Notes: generated by a model from the letters alone, not told the origin. 64,000 nucleotides of DNA from Lactarius indigo (GCA_025766275.1 JAFKAC010000013.1:1426001-1490000), one strand, 5' to 3'; shown: positions 10,542-20,774, numbered from the stretch's first letter. A program made the numbers and translations.

Positions 10542-11007
10542 TGATGAACAGCACACATAGAGATGATACTCACAGTGACAAGGGAGACTGTGGTGAGATA
10601 TCAAGAGTGGCTGGAAGCAGCAACAGGGAGGTCAAGCAGTGTAAAGCAAGATGGTAGTCTGGCACACAACAGTGAGGGAACTGATGTGGACCAGGAGCGT
10701 ACAAGCACTACTACCTATACTATACAGGAGGGTGACACTACTACAAGGTAAGTAACAGAGTGTCACAGAATACAAGGGACGCATTGTTCTACATCAGGAC
10801 AAAGGAGTGTGTGTAAAGAGAACAAGGTGTACAAGAACAAGGAAAGTCTAGACTAATGATATCATAGTGACATCATAATAAAGATAAGAACCAAAAGGGA
10901 ACAAAGGACAGAGTACAATGAAGTGTCCGGAGTGTTCTACATGATGTCATTGTACAGTGATGTTATACATGACACAATGATAAGTGCTAGATTGTACAGA
11001 TCAAATG
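10542..11007 (-). repeat. Copia-2 3' LTR, lacking its first ~98 bp
   Basis: About 466 bp identical to 48977-49442 except for two G/A differences. The minus-strand pol frame stops at ADGFT and runs straight into LTR-internal sequence, so the pol C-terminus, polypurine tract and start of U3 are deleted. A shared TTACA at the junction suggests microhomology-mediated deletion. Confidence 0.85.
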
Positions 11008-12215
11008 TAAAGCCATCTGCAACCATATCCACAGTAGGAGTTCTAATGAGGGTGATGGTCCCCTTTTCGATGTACTCCCGAATGATGTGGTGCTGTATGG
11101 CAATGTGCTTAGACCGTCTCCCAGTGACAGGGTTCAAGGCCAAGTCAATGGCACCCTTGTTGTCACCATGAAGTTTGATGGGGTCATCAACCTCGTACCT
11201 GAGTTCCATGAGGAAGCTCTGATACCATGCAGCCTGGTTGGCTGTGTCGGTCATGGCCATGTATTCCGCTTCTGTTGTGTTTTGGGCAACAGTCTTTTTC
11301 TTGCATGAAGACCAGCTTATTGCACCATTAGCTAGTAGGAACACATAACCAGAGGTGGAGTGGTGGTCATCAGTCTGATCAGCCAGACTGGAATCAGTGT
11401 AGCCATGAAGGCCATTGCCACTGGTGCCATCATAGATAATGCACATATCCATAGTTCCCACTAAGTAGGACAGGACATACTGTGCAAGTCGCAGATGTTG
11501 TGGTGAAGGGTTTGCTGCGTACTGCACCAGATGTGACACAGCAAAAGAGATATATGGCCTAGTACCAATCTGCACATAGAGCAGACTCCCAATCAGAGAC
11601 TGATAGTGGGAAATATCTGAGGCAGTTGCCTGTGATGTATATTTGACCAGGTGCTTGTCAGCACCAGCAGGCAAGGGCGTGTTGTGTGGTGTGGCATCAG
11701 ACATGCCAAAGCATTCAAGGACATCCTTGATGTAGCCAGACTGATCTATTTCAATGTGTCTGAGGGAGCGGTCACGCACAATGCACATACCAAGATAGGA
11801 CTCTATCTCCCTGAGATCTGTCATCTCATAGCATTCAGACAAGTCTGACTTAAGACACTTGATACCACTCAACAAGGGACCCAGTATAGTGATGTCATCA
11901 ACATAGACAATAACGAAGAGTGGATCATACCCCTCTCATTGAGGCATCACATATATGCCAGCATCAGCAAACGTCCACTTAAAGCTGAGTGCAGTGAGCA
12001 CTCCATGGAATTGCAAGTTCCATGCATGGGAGGCCTGTTTGAGACCATAGATTGCCTTAACTAGGTGACACACCTTCGTCTCAGAGCCAGTGACAGTGAA
12101 ACCTTGTGGCTGCTCCATGTAAATCTCCTCGTCAAGCACACCATTGAGAAAAGCAGACTTAACATCCATCTGATGGATGTGCCAGTCCTCCAGCGCAGCC
12201 AATGCCAGAAGTAAA
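11008..12215 (-). pseudogene. Copia-2 RT C-terminal part and RNase H
   Basis: Minus strand. Starts in RT with MDVKSAFLNGVLDEEIYMEQ (first catalytic Asp), KAIYGLKQASHAWN, a TGA near 11937, then FVIVYVDDITILG (catalytic DD), SYLGMCIVRDRSL, and RNase H with GYTDSSLADQTDDHHSTSGY, KTVAQNTTEAEYMA and LHGDNKGAI. It ends TPTVDMVADGFT at the 3' deletion. Apart from one stop and the lost tail, the enzyme core is intact, better kept than any gypsy RT here. The other half lies at 19777-20769. Confidence 0.9.
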
Positions 12216-12220
12216 TGTAG

Positions 12221-12631
12221 TGTCACGGTCACGTGACATCGTGACATCACATCACGCAAACGCACGTTCCAAGTTTCAACCCCATAAGTTTTGCAGAAGA
12301 ACGGTTTCAACAAAGCATGCCTTATGGTGCTAGAATCACGAATTGTCCATGTAGTACTAGTAGTGACGTGGCATGTAGAAAACGGCCCCCAAAAACCCCA
12401 GTCTGTACAACTATAAGAGTAGTAGAGTAGCAAGTAGATTACTTGTCTACTCTTAGTTCTTGAATACTGAGTAAACATTGTCCTGTCCCCTCTCCCTTGC
12501 AATCTCTTAGAGTGAGCCAAGGTATCCCCGAAACTTGACTTGTGTTGAGACACAAGCCCTGACTCTACGCCAAACGTCAAGCTCAGCTCCGTGAACGACT
12601 TAGCAGTGTATGGTCCCTTGGAACCGTAACA
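12221..12631 (+). repeat. Gypsy-3 5' LTR
   Basis: TGTCACGGTCACGTGACATC start, GGAACCGTAACA end. TATAA at 12412-12416; GTCTACTCTTA at 12445-12455, 33 bp later, is the exact complement of the PBS. The LTR start contains the palindrome GGTCACGTGACATC. Confidence 0.93.
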
Positions 12632-12642
12632 TAAGAGTAGAC
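12632..12642 (+). other. Gypsy-3 self-priming PBS
   Basis: TAAGAGTAGAC, directly after the LTR, is the perfect 11-nt complement of GTCTACTCTTA at 12445-12455, the predicted 5' end of the transcript. This is the Tf1-type arrangement in which the RNA 5' end folds back and is cleaved to prime reverse transcription. Confidence 0.82.
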
Positions 12643-12845
12643 CATACCTACTCTGCTGCAGAACGAGGTGACAACGCGTTCCCAGCCCCAGACCAGTCAA
12701 TGTCGATAGTCCTACAGAAAGGACACGAATCACAGTGGCACACGAACAACAATATGGGTGTGTCGAACCAGAACCAGCTGATAACGACCCAACAGTAAAA
12801 TGACTCGTCATTCGGCGAACAGTTGACAACCCCCAAGACATTGTA

Positions 12846-14321
12846 ATGGGAGGTATCAACTGGATACAAGGACGAGGATATATCGTACGAGCGAACGCCC
12901 AACCAACACCTGCATACAATTGGACCAAACATAAACGATTACTCGCTAAAAGAAAAGGAAAACGCAGCTCACCTCAACCAGCACCAATACCTGTCATCAC
13001 AACTCTACCAAGTGTACCAATGGCTAGCGGAAGTGGAAGCAGCAGTGGGACAGGGACCTCAGGGACAACACCCATGACTGGGCCATTACAAGGGGCCACA
13101 CCAGCCTTCTTCGATAGAAACCGATCGCGAAGCCAACAGTTTTTACACAAATTCAACCAATTCCGGCGCGTAAATTGCACTAATGAACGCATGGTCAGCC
13201 CATATCAATGCGTGGCACTGGCACTTACCTTAATACGGGGACCCGCGGTCGAAAAATGGAATCAGAGCCAAGATCGGAAGTTGGAAGTGAAAGTCAACGA
13301 CCCCACACACCCCGTACCCGAAACAAATGAGTCCTTATGGAATGATTTTGTAACTGACTTTCAACAAGCATGGACAGACACGCTCAGCCAACAAAACGTG
13401 TACGTGAAACTGATGGCACTCACTATGAAAGGAGATGACGTCAACAATTATATCGCCACCTTCAAACAACTGGCTGAAACCGCGGGTTGGGATCTAACTG
13501 CCATAGGAACAGTTGACCTATTCCAACAAGGTCTGAAGAAGGGACTTTTAGTGTCCTGTTTCAAATGGAATAAAATGCCAATAACTATGGATGACTGGAA
13601 AGAAGCCGCTCATGAGGAAGTTCAACGATATCGTACAATCACGAACTGTATCGCATCGATTGGGAAAACAATGACGCTACCCATCCCACAAACACAAATG
13701 CTGAGACAACAGTCACAAAACGACCAAGTCGTACCTATGGAGGTGGATACGGTCCAAACACAGACCCCATGTACACGAACACCGCAAGAACTCACGGAAA
13801 TCGAACACTGTCGAAAGGAAGGGCTATGTTTCCGATGCAAGAAATCGGGACACCTGTCTCGCGACTGTCCAAACAAACGATCATCTGTGCGAATCAATGA
13901 AGTCGCGACGACGCTGTCGCTACCGACAGCAGTAAAAGAAGAACTCACCACCAATCAACTGATGACAGGCATATTAGGACTGTCGGTGACACAACGAAAA
14001 GACATGATTTCACAGTTGTTACTGGAGGCAAGCCTAGATGAAGACGACAAAGTTGAAGATGTCATGATTAATGCAATCCAAAGTACTTCGAACGACGCAC
14101 TCACCATCGATATAATAATCAAAAATACCACGAGGACTATCCCTGTGTTGCTTGACTCAGGGGCGTCAGACAATTTTATCGACGATGAGTACGTACGAAT
14201 GTACGCCCTTCGAACCACGTCTGTCAAGGCACAACCCATCTACAATGTCGACGGGACACTCAACGAAAGTGGGAGTATTACGGAAGCCTGCAAGGTATCA
14301 ATAAAATGGGAACAACAATGA
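12846..14321 (+). CDS. Gypsy-3 gag-protease (491 codons, ends at TGA)
   Basis: Starts at the first ATG after a 200-bp leader. Residues 1-90 are basic and Ser/Gly/Thr-rich; about 90-280 is a capsid-like region (FLHKFNQFRRVN, YVKLMALTMKGDDVNNYIATF); about 325-340 is an intact zinc knuckle CFRCKKSGHLSRDC; about 435-450 is the protease site LLDSGASDNFIDD. The TGA end falls just after the flap region and pol continues in the same frame, so the stop is probably a mutation (CGA to TGA) and not a programmed end. Best-kept gag in the window. Confidence 0.85.
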   Translation: MGGINWIQGRGYIVRANAQPTPAYNWTKHKRLLAKRKGKRSSPQPAPIPVITTLPSVPMASGSGSSSGTGTSGTTPMTGPLQGATPAFFDRNRSRSQQFLHKFNQFRRVNCTNERMVSPYQCVALALTLIRGPAVEKWNQSQDRKLEVKVNDPTHPVPETNESLWNDFVTDFQQAWTDTLSQQNVYVKLMALTMKGDDVNNYIATFKQLAETAGWDLTAIGTVDLFQQGLKKGLLVSCFKWNKMPITMDDWKEAAHEEVQRYRTITNCIASIGKTMTLPIPQTQMLRQQSQNDQVVPMEVDTVQTQTPCTRTPQELTEIEHCRKEGLCFRCKKSGHLSRDCPNKRSSVRINEVATTLSLPTAVKEELTTNQLMTGILGLSVTQRKDMISQLLLEASLDEDDKVEDVMINAIQSTSNDALTIDIIIKNTTRTIPVLLDSGASDNFIDDEYVRMYALRTTSVKAQPIYNVDGTLNESGSITEACKVSIKWEQQ

Positions 14322-16718
14322 TACAACACGCTGTTATACGTGACTCATCTGGGACGACCCTGAATCATCCTTGGACACCCATGGTTCAGAGAAATAAACC
14401 CCAAAGTCGACTGGACCAGCAACTGCCTTGAAGGACAACAAAGATGAATCAAAATCGACCAGACTGCAGCAATCGATACAATCGCTCAACAAATGGCCAA
14501 AAGGACGGAAACACCAAGTGAAGACTTACCGGCGTATTACGAACCATGGGCCAAAGTATTCTCGGAAGAAGCCGCGATGCGTTTCCCTCCCGAAAGAGAA
14601 GATGGCAAATTATGCCCAGTTCAAGACTACAAGCCACTGAATCAGATAACGTTGAAAGACACTTACCCAATCCCACTGATCTCAAACTTATTAGATCAGC
14701 TCGGTGATAAAGCCTTGTTCACAAAGTTCGACATATGATGGGGCTATAATAATATCCACATCAAGGACGGTGATCAATGGAAGGCTGCGTTCAAAATGCC
14801 GCGGGGTTTATTTGAGCCAATGGTCATGTATTTCGGACTGACGAATTCACCCACCATGTTCATCCAAGCAATGAACCGAATTTTTCGCGTATTGCTGCAA
14901 AAGTACCCTATGGAACTGTTCATATACATGGACGACATCCTAATCACCACAGTTTTAGATTACCAATGCCATCGCACCATTGTCGGACAAGTGTTACAAA
15001 TTCTGCTAGACAAAAGTTACTTCTTGAAATTGTCAAAATGTGCCTTCGAATGAACCGAGGTCAATTACCTAGGAATGACCATCGCCAATCGAACGATACA
15101 AATGGGGGACAATAAAGTATCTGGACTACGAGATTGGCCACAAACGTTACACTCCGTCAAACAAGTGCGCAGCACCCTCAGCGTCCTAGGGTATCAACGA
15201 CCATTTATACCACACTACGCCGACATAGCACGACCTCTTACTGATCTTCTAAAGAAGGATACTGTCTTCTCCTGGACCCCAGACTGCACACGAGCTTTGG
15301 ACACCCTACTCTCTGTTGCTTGTTCTCGTCCCGCGCTAAGACAACCCGACATAAATTCACCGTTCCAACTCCAAACCGACGCCTCACTTTTCGCAATCGG
15401 GGCAATACTGACTCAGCCTGACTCTCGCGGAAAGCAACAAGCGGTTGGTTACTTTTCCCAATCCCTCTCTCCCGCTGAATGTAACTACGACGTTTACGAC
15501 CGCAAACTCCTCGCTCTTGTCCGTGGTCTCGAGCACTGGCGACATCTCCTTGTAGCCGCCACTCACCCAGTTACCGTTCTCGTCGACCATCAGAACCTCC
15601 TCCACTACCGCTCCCCTCAGACTATCAACTGTCATGTGGCACACCTCATCAACATTCTTGCCGACTACAATCTCCATCTCAAACACGTACCTGGGCCTTC
15701 ACTCCATGCTGACGCTCTTTCGCGCCACCCAGTTCTCATACCAGACGGCACCGATAATACAGCCATCACCATTCTACCACCTTCCCTATTCACCCACATC
15801 GCATCCATCACCACGCTCGATGACCGCTGTCACACGGCTCAAACACACTCGCCTGCTTACTTTTCTACGCTCCACCCTCCTCTTTCTCGTGACTCCTCCG
15901 GTTTTTGGTTCCATGGCGACCGCCTTGTGATTGCGGACAATCTCGCCTTGCGACGGGGGGTAATCCGGTCATTCCATGACCTTCTTTCCGCAGGACACCC
16001 AGGTCAAACCAACACCCTAGTTGCAATCCAAAAACACTATTGGTGGCCCAAAATGAAAGACAATGTTGTCGACTACGTACAAGGGTGCACTACCTGTCAA
16101 GCCAACAAAAACCTCACCACACGCCCACGAGTGCCAATCGCGCCAATTTTCCCAGCTGACCTACTCCCCTTCAAAACCATCGCGCTCGACTTTATCACTA
16201 AACTACCAAAGTCACGAGAATTCGACTTGATTCTAACAATCACGGATCAAGGTTGCTCAAAGGCCAACATATTCATACCATGGAAAGAGAAGTTCGGTAC
16301 CGACGACGTCGCCCAGGCATACCTTCGATACGTACTACCACATTATGGACTACCGAACAAAGTAATCTCGGACCGCGATCCGCGGTTCACAGCAGCACTA
16401 GCAAAATCACTATGCTCTGTGTTAGGAATCCAGCAAAACATTAGCTCCGCCTACCACCCACGTACGGACAGACAGTCGGAAAGGACGAATCAAAAGATAG
16501 AGCAATACCTGAGAATGTACGCTAACTATCAACAGGATAACTGGGCCCCGTTACTTCTGATCACACAATATGCGACCAATGCATGGCCATCAGATATGAC
16601 TTGCAAGTCCCCATTCAAACTCATTATGGGGTTCGTCCCAATGGTACATCAACCAAACCTGCCTATGCAATCCCCAACAGCAGATCAACGATTATCGACA
16701 CGCCACAGCAAGATCTAA
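14322..16718 (+). pseudogene. Gypsy-3 pol: protease end, RT, RNase H, integrase
   Basis: Single frame with TGA codons, including 14736-14738 in the RT motif FDI-stop-WGYNN and 15051-15053 before TEVNYLG. RT keeps YMDDILI (about 14926-14945) but lacks roughly 80 residues between RFPPE and REDGKL: the block with the QPSKSPxASPFFF motif is deleted near 14598. RNase H (YFSQSLSPAECNYD, LLALVRGLEHWRH), H2C2 zinc region (HPGQTNTL...CTTCQANK) and integrase (LDFITKLP, ISDRDPRF, RQSERTNQ: D, D, E all present) are open from 15075 to 16718. A frameshift near 16715 leads into the chromodomain frame. Confidence 0.88.
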
Positions 16719-16731
16719 CGCACAAACAGCG

Positions 16732-17700
16732 ATGAAGAACACACAACTGAAATGGGTGCGAGAATCGCCGAAGTATCAACCCTATCGGATGGGAGATAGG
16801 GTATGGCTCAACGCCACAAATTTGCGAACCACTCATCCCACCACCAAATTGGCACCAAAACGCTATGGACCATTCATCGTGGTAAAAAGAATTTCGGACG
16901 TCGCTTATCAGTTGCGCCTACCTGAACAGTGGAAGATACATGACGTGTTCCACGCGGGACTCCTCACCCCGTATAGGGAGACCACCATGAACGATAAGAA
17001 AGAAGAGAATCCGCCACCAGAGCTCATAGATGGTGAACCAGAATGGGAGGTTGAAGAACTTCTTAACTATCGATTGCATGGAAGAAAGAAGATGCCGCAA
17101 TACTTGGTACAATACTTGGTACAATGGAAAGGTTTTTCCGCAGCCCACGATAGCTGGGAACCCGTTACTAATATTCACACCCCTGACCTGATCAAACGAT
17201 ATAAAGACAGACCTCGATCCTCAGTGAATACCATCTGTATCAACCTCGCTATGGACCGACACCCACCACAGTTCCCCATTGTATCCAATCACGAACTCCC
17301 GGACGACGTCAATCGATGTATCGAACGAGAAGTAAACGAATGGGCAAAGGTGGGGCCGTCCTACAATGCATTACTCAACTCACCTCGTTCACACGAGGAC
17401 ATGTGGGGCTTGAGTACTCATATTGGGGACGACGGGAATCATTACCGACACTCCCAGGCAAAACAGCGTCGCCAGCAACGTCTCAGACGAGATGCACTAG
17501 AGGAAATCGCTCAGCAGCAGCTCGACAGAGCCGAGTGGGATCCACCGACGTCTGGTTCCACACCTCTACGACATCCTCTCCCACTGCGACCCGCCACGAC
17601 TATCGCCCCACCACCAGGGGACTGGCAGAAAACCTTACCAGAGCACCCATATCAAGGCAAAATACCGTACACTGACGGAGAACGCAGGAATGCCGCATAC
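16732..17700 (+). pseudogene. Gypsy-3 integrase C-terminus, chromodomain and start of ORF3
   Basis: Contains the GPY/F-like region (KLAPKRYGPFIV), WKIHDVFHAGLLTPYRE, and a chromodomain (WEVEELLNYRLH...VQWKGFSAAHDSWEPV) that would bind modified histone. The chromodomain carries a perfect 12-bp tandem duplication (17098-17109 and 17110-17121) giving QYLVQYLVQW. No stop separates the chromodomain from ORF3, which starts around MDRHPPQFP (17251). A solo LTR (17701-18324) interrupts it after Tyr; the frame resumes at 18330. Confidence 0.85.
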
Positions 17701-18324
17701 TGATGAACAGCACACAAGAAGGACATACTCACAGTGACAAGGAGACTGTGGTGAGATATGTCAAGGTGGCTGAAAAGCAGCAACAGGAGTCTTAGCAGAG
17801 TAAAGCAAGAGTGTCTGGCACACAAGCAGTGAGAACTGATGATGTTACATTGGAGGGAAGGAAGCTTACCTGGCACACAAGCAGTGAGAACTGATGTGGA
17901 CCAGGAGCGTACATGCTACTCTACTTATACTCCTACAGAGGGTGACAGTAATACAACATAAGTGACGCTAGTCACAGAGTACAAAGGTGCTATTGTTCTA
18001 CAAAGGGACAAAAGAGTGGACGCTTTGAGAACAAGGGCAAGGAGAACAAGAAGAGTCCAGAACTAGATGATATCATACTGACATCATAATAAAGATAATA
18101 CCAAGTAAAGAACAAAGGAAAGTATAAAGGCGTTATACAACGCAGAGTCCGGATGTATGATGTCATTAGAAGTACAGTGATGTCATATGTGACGCAATGA
18201 TAAGTCCAGATTGTACAGATCAAAAGTATCAAATCTACAAGTCCTGTATATCTAATCTAAAGCAGTCCATGCTGCAAGTCCGGTCCATACGAGCCGCTAA
18301 GTGCACAAGGGTCACTTATCAACA
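17701..18324 (-). repeat. solo LTR of the Copia-2 family (624 bp, long form)
   Basis: Flanked by CATAC at 17696-17700 and 18325-18329; minus orientation. It carries the extra 55-bp unit, GTAAGC...CAG read on the minus strand. Removal rejoins Gypsy-3 ORF3. Confidence 0.93.
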
Positions 18325-18329
18325 CATAC

Positions 18330-19208
18330 CTGCAATTCGTCATCAATCAACGTGATCAGCCGATCATTATCGCCACTGAAGGACGGGGAAAACCTTATTA
18401 CTACACCGACCTTGTAGCTTGTCCGCGCCCCGACATCCAACCCCGTATTCTCAAGAAAGAGTATATTGACATCTTTCGACCAGAACACCCCACACGTAGC
18501 GACGTCGATAAGGCGTTAGCTCAACTCGCGGACCCAGGGATGAGCACTGATGTCTATAGACTTCGGGAATCAGTCGCCCAACACCAAACCCTGGTACAAC
18601 GACTCCGAGAAGCCAAGTATGGACTGGTAGATTGGGCAGAGAAGGCGGCAACCATCGATAAACGACTACTCAACACTCATGCAGTAACACGACTAACGCC
18701 CTATCTCCCGAAACCCATGCCTGTCGCGCTCTCCAACATCTTCACCCACGACAGAATCTCCGACCCTCGTTCTCGACACCACCGTGCTGTTATTATGGCC
18801 GAGCAAGTTCTCCCCATTCCCCCACGCGAACTACCACGTACATTCACGGAAGCAGTAGTTGCAAACCCTCGCCGACTCACCTACCCGCAGTTACATGACA
18901 AGTCGTCACGTGCGACACCCGGGCATGAACCAGGGGAGATCGCGGCCCCATCCCCTACAACTACAACAACGACGATAGTCGAACAGCCACAGGCACACGA
19001 GCGATCAGCAGATCAGCGAGCATCCATACATAGCCGCAACGGCTTACCCGCGTGTACGTGGTGCGATGCAACTGACCACCTCACGTTCGAGTGCAACATG
19101 CTGCATGCCCGCTGTCTCCAGAGACGCGTATGTCATGTGTCAGCAACGACTCGTCGCACGAATACGTACTGCGCTTGGCTAGCAGTACTCGGATGTGCCA
19201 TCGACTGA
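18330..19208 (+). CDS. Gypsy-3 ORF3, C-terminal part with CCHC zinc knuckle
   Basis: Continues the frame of 17251-17700. It has a Tyr-rich patch KPYYYTDLV, an IDIFRPEHPTRSDVDKAL segment, a charged helical, probably coiled-coil stretch (RLRESVAQHQTLVQRLREAKYG split around residue 75 here), a low-complexity linker with TTTTTTIVEQP, and CTWCDATDHLTFEC, a perfect CX2CX4HX4C knuckle, followed by CLQRRVC. The layout parallels ORF3 of Gypsy-1 and Gypsy-5. A nucleic-acid-binding accessory or nucleocapsid-like role is an inference from the knuckle. Confidence 0.65.
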   Translation: MQFVINQRDQPIIIATEGRGKPYYYTDLVACPRPDIQPRILKKEYIDIFRPEHPTRSDVDKALAQLADPGMSTDVYRLRESVAQHQTLVQRLREAKYGLVDWAEKAATIDKRLLNTHAVTRLTPYLPKPMPVALSNIFTHDRISDPRSRHHRAVIMAEQVLPIPPRELPRTFTEAVVANPRRLTYPQLHDKSSRATPGHEPGEIAAPSPTTTTTTIVEQPQAHERSADQRASIHSRNGLPACTWCDATDHLTFECNMLHARCLQRRVCHVSATTRRTNTYCAWLAVLGCAID

Positions 19209-19344
19209 GAATGCTCCTCACAGACCACAGCACACCTCCATGCCCAACGACGAGGGGAACCATACGAACGTCCCAAGCACTACATCTTTCGCCACGACTA
19301 TGACTTCACCCACGCTGCCGGTAGTACGAGTTGAGACGACTCGG

Positions 19345-19360
19345 CCTAGTAGGGGGGCTA
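19345..19360 (+). other. Gypsy-3 polypurine tract
   Basis: AGTAGGGGGGCTA immediately before the 3' LTR. Confidence 0.72.
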
Positions 19361-19771
19361 TGTCACGGTCACGTGACATCGTTACATCACATCACGCAAA
19401 CACGCGTTCCAAGTTTTGACCCCGTAAGTTTTGCAGAAGAACGGTTTCAACAAAGCACGCCTTATGGTGCTAGAATCACGAATTGTCCATGTAGTACTAG
19501 TAGTGACGTAGCATGTAGAAAACGGCCCCCAAAAACCCCAGTCTGTATGACTATAAGAGTAGTAGAGTAGCAAGTAGATTACTTGTCTACTCTTAGTTCT
19601 TGAATACTGAGTAAACATTGTCCTGTCCCCTCTCCCTTGCGATCTCTTAGAGTGAGCCAAGGTATCCCCGAAACTTGACTTGTGTTGAGACATAAGCCCC
19701 AACTCTACGCCAAACGTCGAGCTCAGCTCCATGAATGACTTAGCAGTGTACAGTCCCTCGGAACCATAACA
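19361..19771 (+). repeat. Gypsy-3 3' LTR
   Basis: 411 bp, same ends as the 5' LTR, followed by TSD TGTAG at 19772-19776. Compared with the 5' copy, 20 of 21 differences are transitions and nearly all fall in CG/TG/CA dinucleotides. Confidence 0.93.
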
Positions 19772-19776
19772 TGTAG

Positions 19777-20769
19777 CAACTCAAATCGTGCGACGGGAGA
19801 GAAGGTTTCATTAAAATCTATGCCAGGGATCTGTGTGAATCCCTTAGCCACCAAGTGAGCTCTGTAGTGGCCATCCGCTTTGAGCTTAAAGACCCATTTG
19901 GATTTTACTGCCTTGCAATTAGGCAGGAGATCCACTAACTCCCAAGTCCCATTCTTAGCTAGGGCGTCCATTTCATACTGACACACCTTAGTCCACTCAT
20001 CTGCATCTGCAGACTGCATGGCCTCTGCAAAGGTTGCAGGGTCTCGGCCCATGAATGCAGCAGCCAGTAACTCTGCATACCCCAGACACCTGCTGCGCCA
20101 TGCCACATTGTCCGCATTGAAGTAATGCAGATTAGGCACAGGAACACGAGCAGTGCATCTTGGTGCATTGTCCATCTTGTGCAACAGCTGACTACGCTGT
20201 GCACGATCCTCAAATCCCCCAGGCATTTCTGGTGAGGGTGGAGGGACATTGCACATAATGCGCATTGCACTAGGACGTGGTGGGGGTGAAGTGGGAGTGG
20301 TCTGCTCATGTTTATGTGTGGTGGGCAGAGTTGGCAGAGCAGGTGGTGGTGTGGTAGAGCATGGTTGGACTTGTGGGGGGTCTAAAAGGTTTTCTACATC
20401 CTCCTCCTCACTACTACTGGAGTGTGCAGGGGAGGGTGCTCACTGTTGTGGTAACACCAGCAGGTGAGGCATGGCAGTCACTGTTGTGCTAGGCACAACT
20501 GGTGGTGAAGGTGTGGGGTGTGTCTCAACACCCTGGAGGGACGGGAAGCTACTCTTGTCGAATGTCACATCCCTGGACACTCGAACAGAGCAGGTTGAGT
20601 GGTCCCAGAGCTTATAGCCCTTAGATTCGGGCTCAAACCCAATAAGCGTGACCTCAATGGCCTTTGCATCCAATTTATGACACTTATTAGTGGGTACATG
20701 CATGTACCCCTTGCATCCAAAGACACAAAAGATGTGAGACATCAGGCACTTTGCCAGAGTGCCAGAGCT
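19777..20769 (-). pseudogene. Copia-2 integrase C-terminus and RT N-terminus
   Basis: Minus strand. Starts with the end of integrase (ELWHSGKVP continuing from 30689; then CVFGCKGYMHVP, TLIGFEPESKGYKLWD, VSRDVTFDKSSFP), a Pro/Thr-rich linker with one TGA near 20443 followed by SSSSEEEDVENLLDPP, and the RT start (AMQSADADEWTKVCQYEMDA, VFKLKADGHYRAHLVAKGFT, GIDFNETFSPVARFE). It joins 12215 exactly across Gypsy-3. Confidence 0.9.
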
Positions 20770-20774
20770 CATAG

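Larger units (their letters stand above)
12221..19771 (+). mobile_element. Gypsy-3, complete Ty3/gypsy chromoviral element
   Basis: Two 411-bp LTRs and TSD TGTAG (12216-12220, 19772-19776) inside Copia-2 RT. The LTRs differ at about 21 positions, 20 of them transitions. Order: PBS, gag-protease, RT (with internal deletion), RNase H, integrase, chromodomain, ORF3, polypurine tract. A 624-bp solo LTR sits within ORF3. Defects are five or six TGA stops, one RT deletion and one frameshift; the integrase triad is intact. Confidence 0.93.

Noticed and set aside
10563..10751. A 62-codon frame identical to one at 48998-49186, looking like a conserved small gene
   Set aside because: Both lie antisense inside the two Copia-2 LTRs; identity follows from the LTR copies, and solo LTRs of the family do not keep the frame.
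10937..11007. A C-terminal extension of Copia-2 pol (FDLYNLALIIVS)
   Set aside because: This is LTR sequence translated by chance after the 3' deletion.
14319..15053. TGA as a sense codon (reassigned or selenocysteine), because nearly all in-frame stops are TGA
   Set aside because: TGA replaces Arg as often as Trp, the same sites also show Cys, His, Gln and one TAA, and the host genes end or read normally without internal TGA. CpG decay explains it better.
17701..18324. An independent DNA transposon or MITE with inverted TGTTGATAAG and TGATGAACAG ends
   Set aside because: The ends are only partly inverted (TG...CA), the TSD is 5 bp, a TATA box is present, and the same sequence forms the LTRs of Copia-2.
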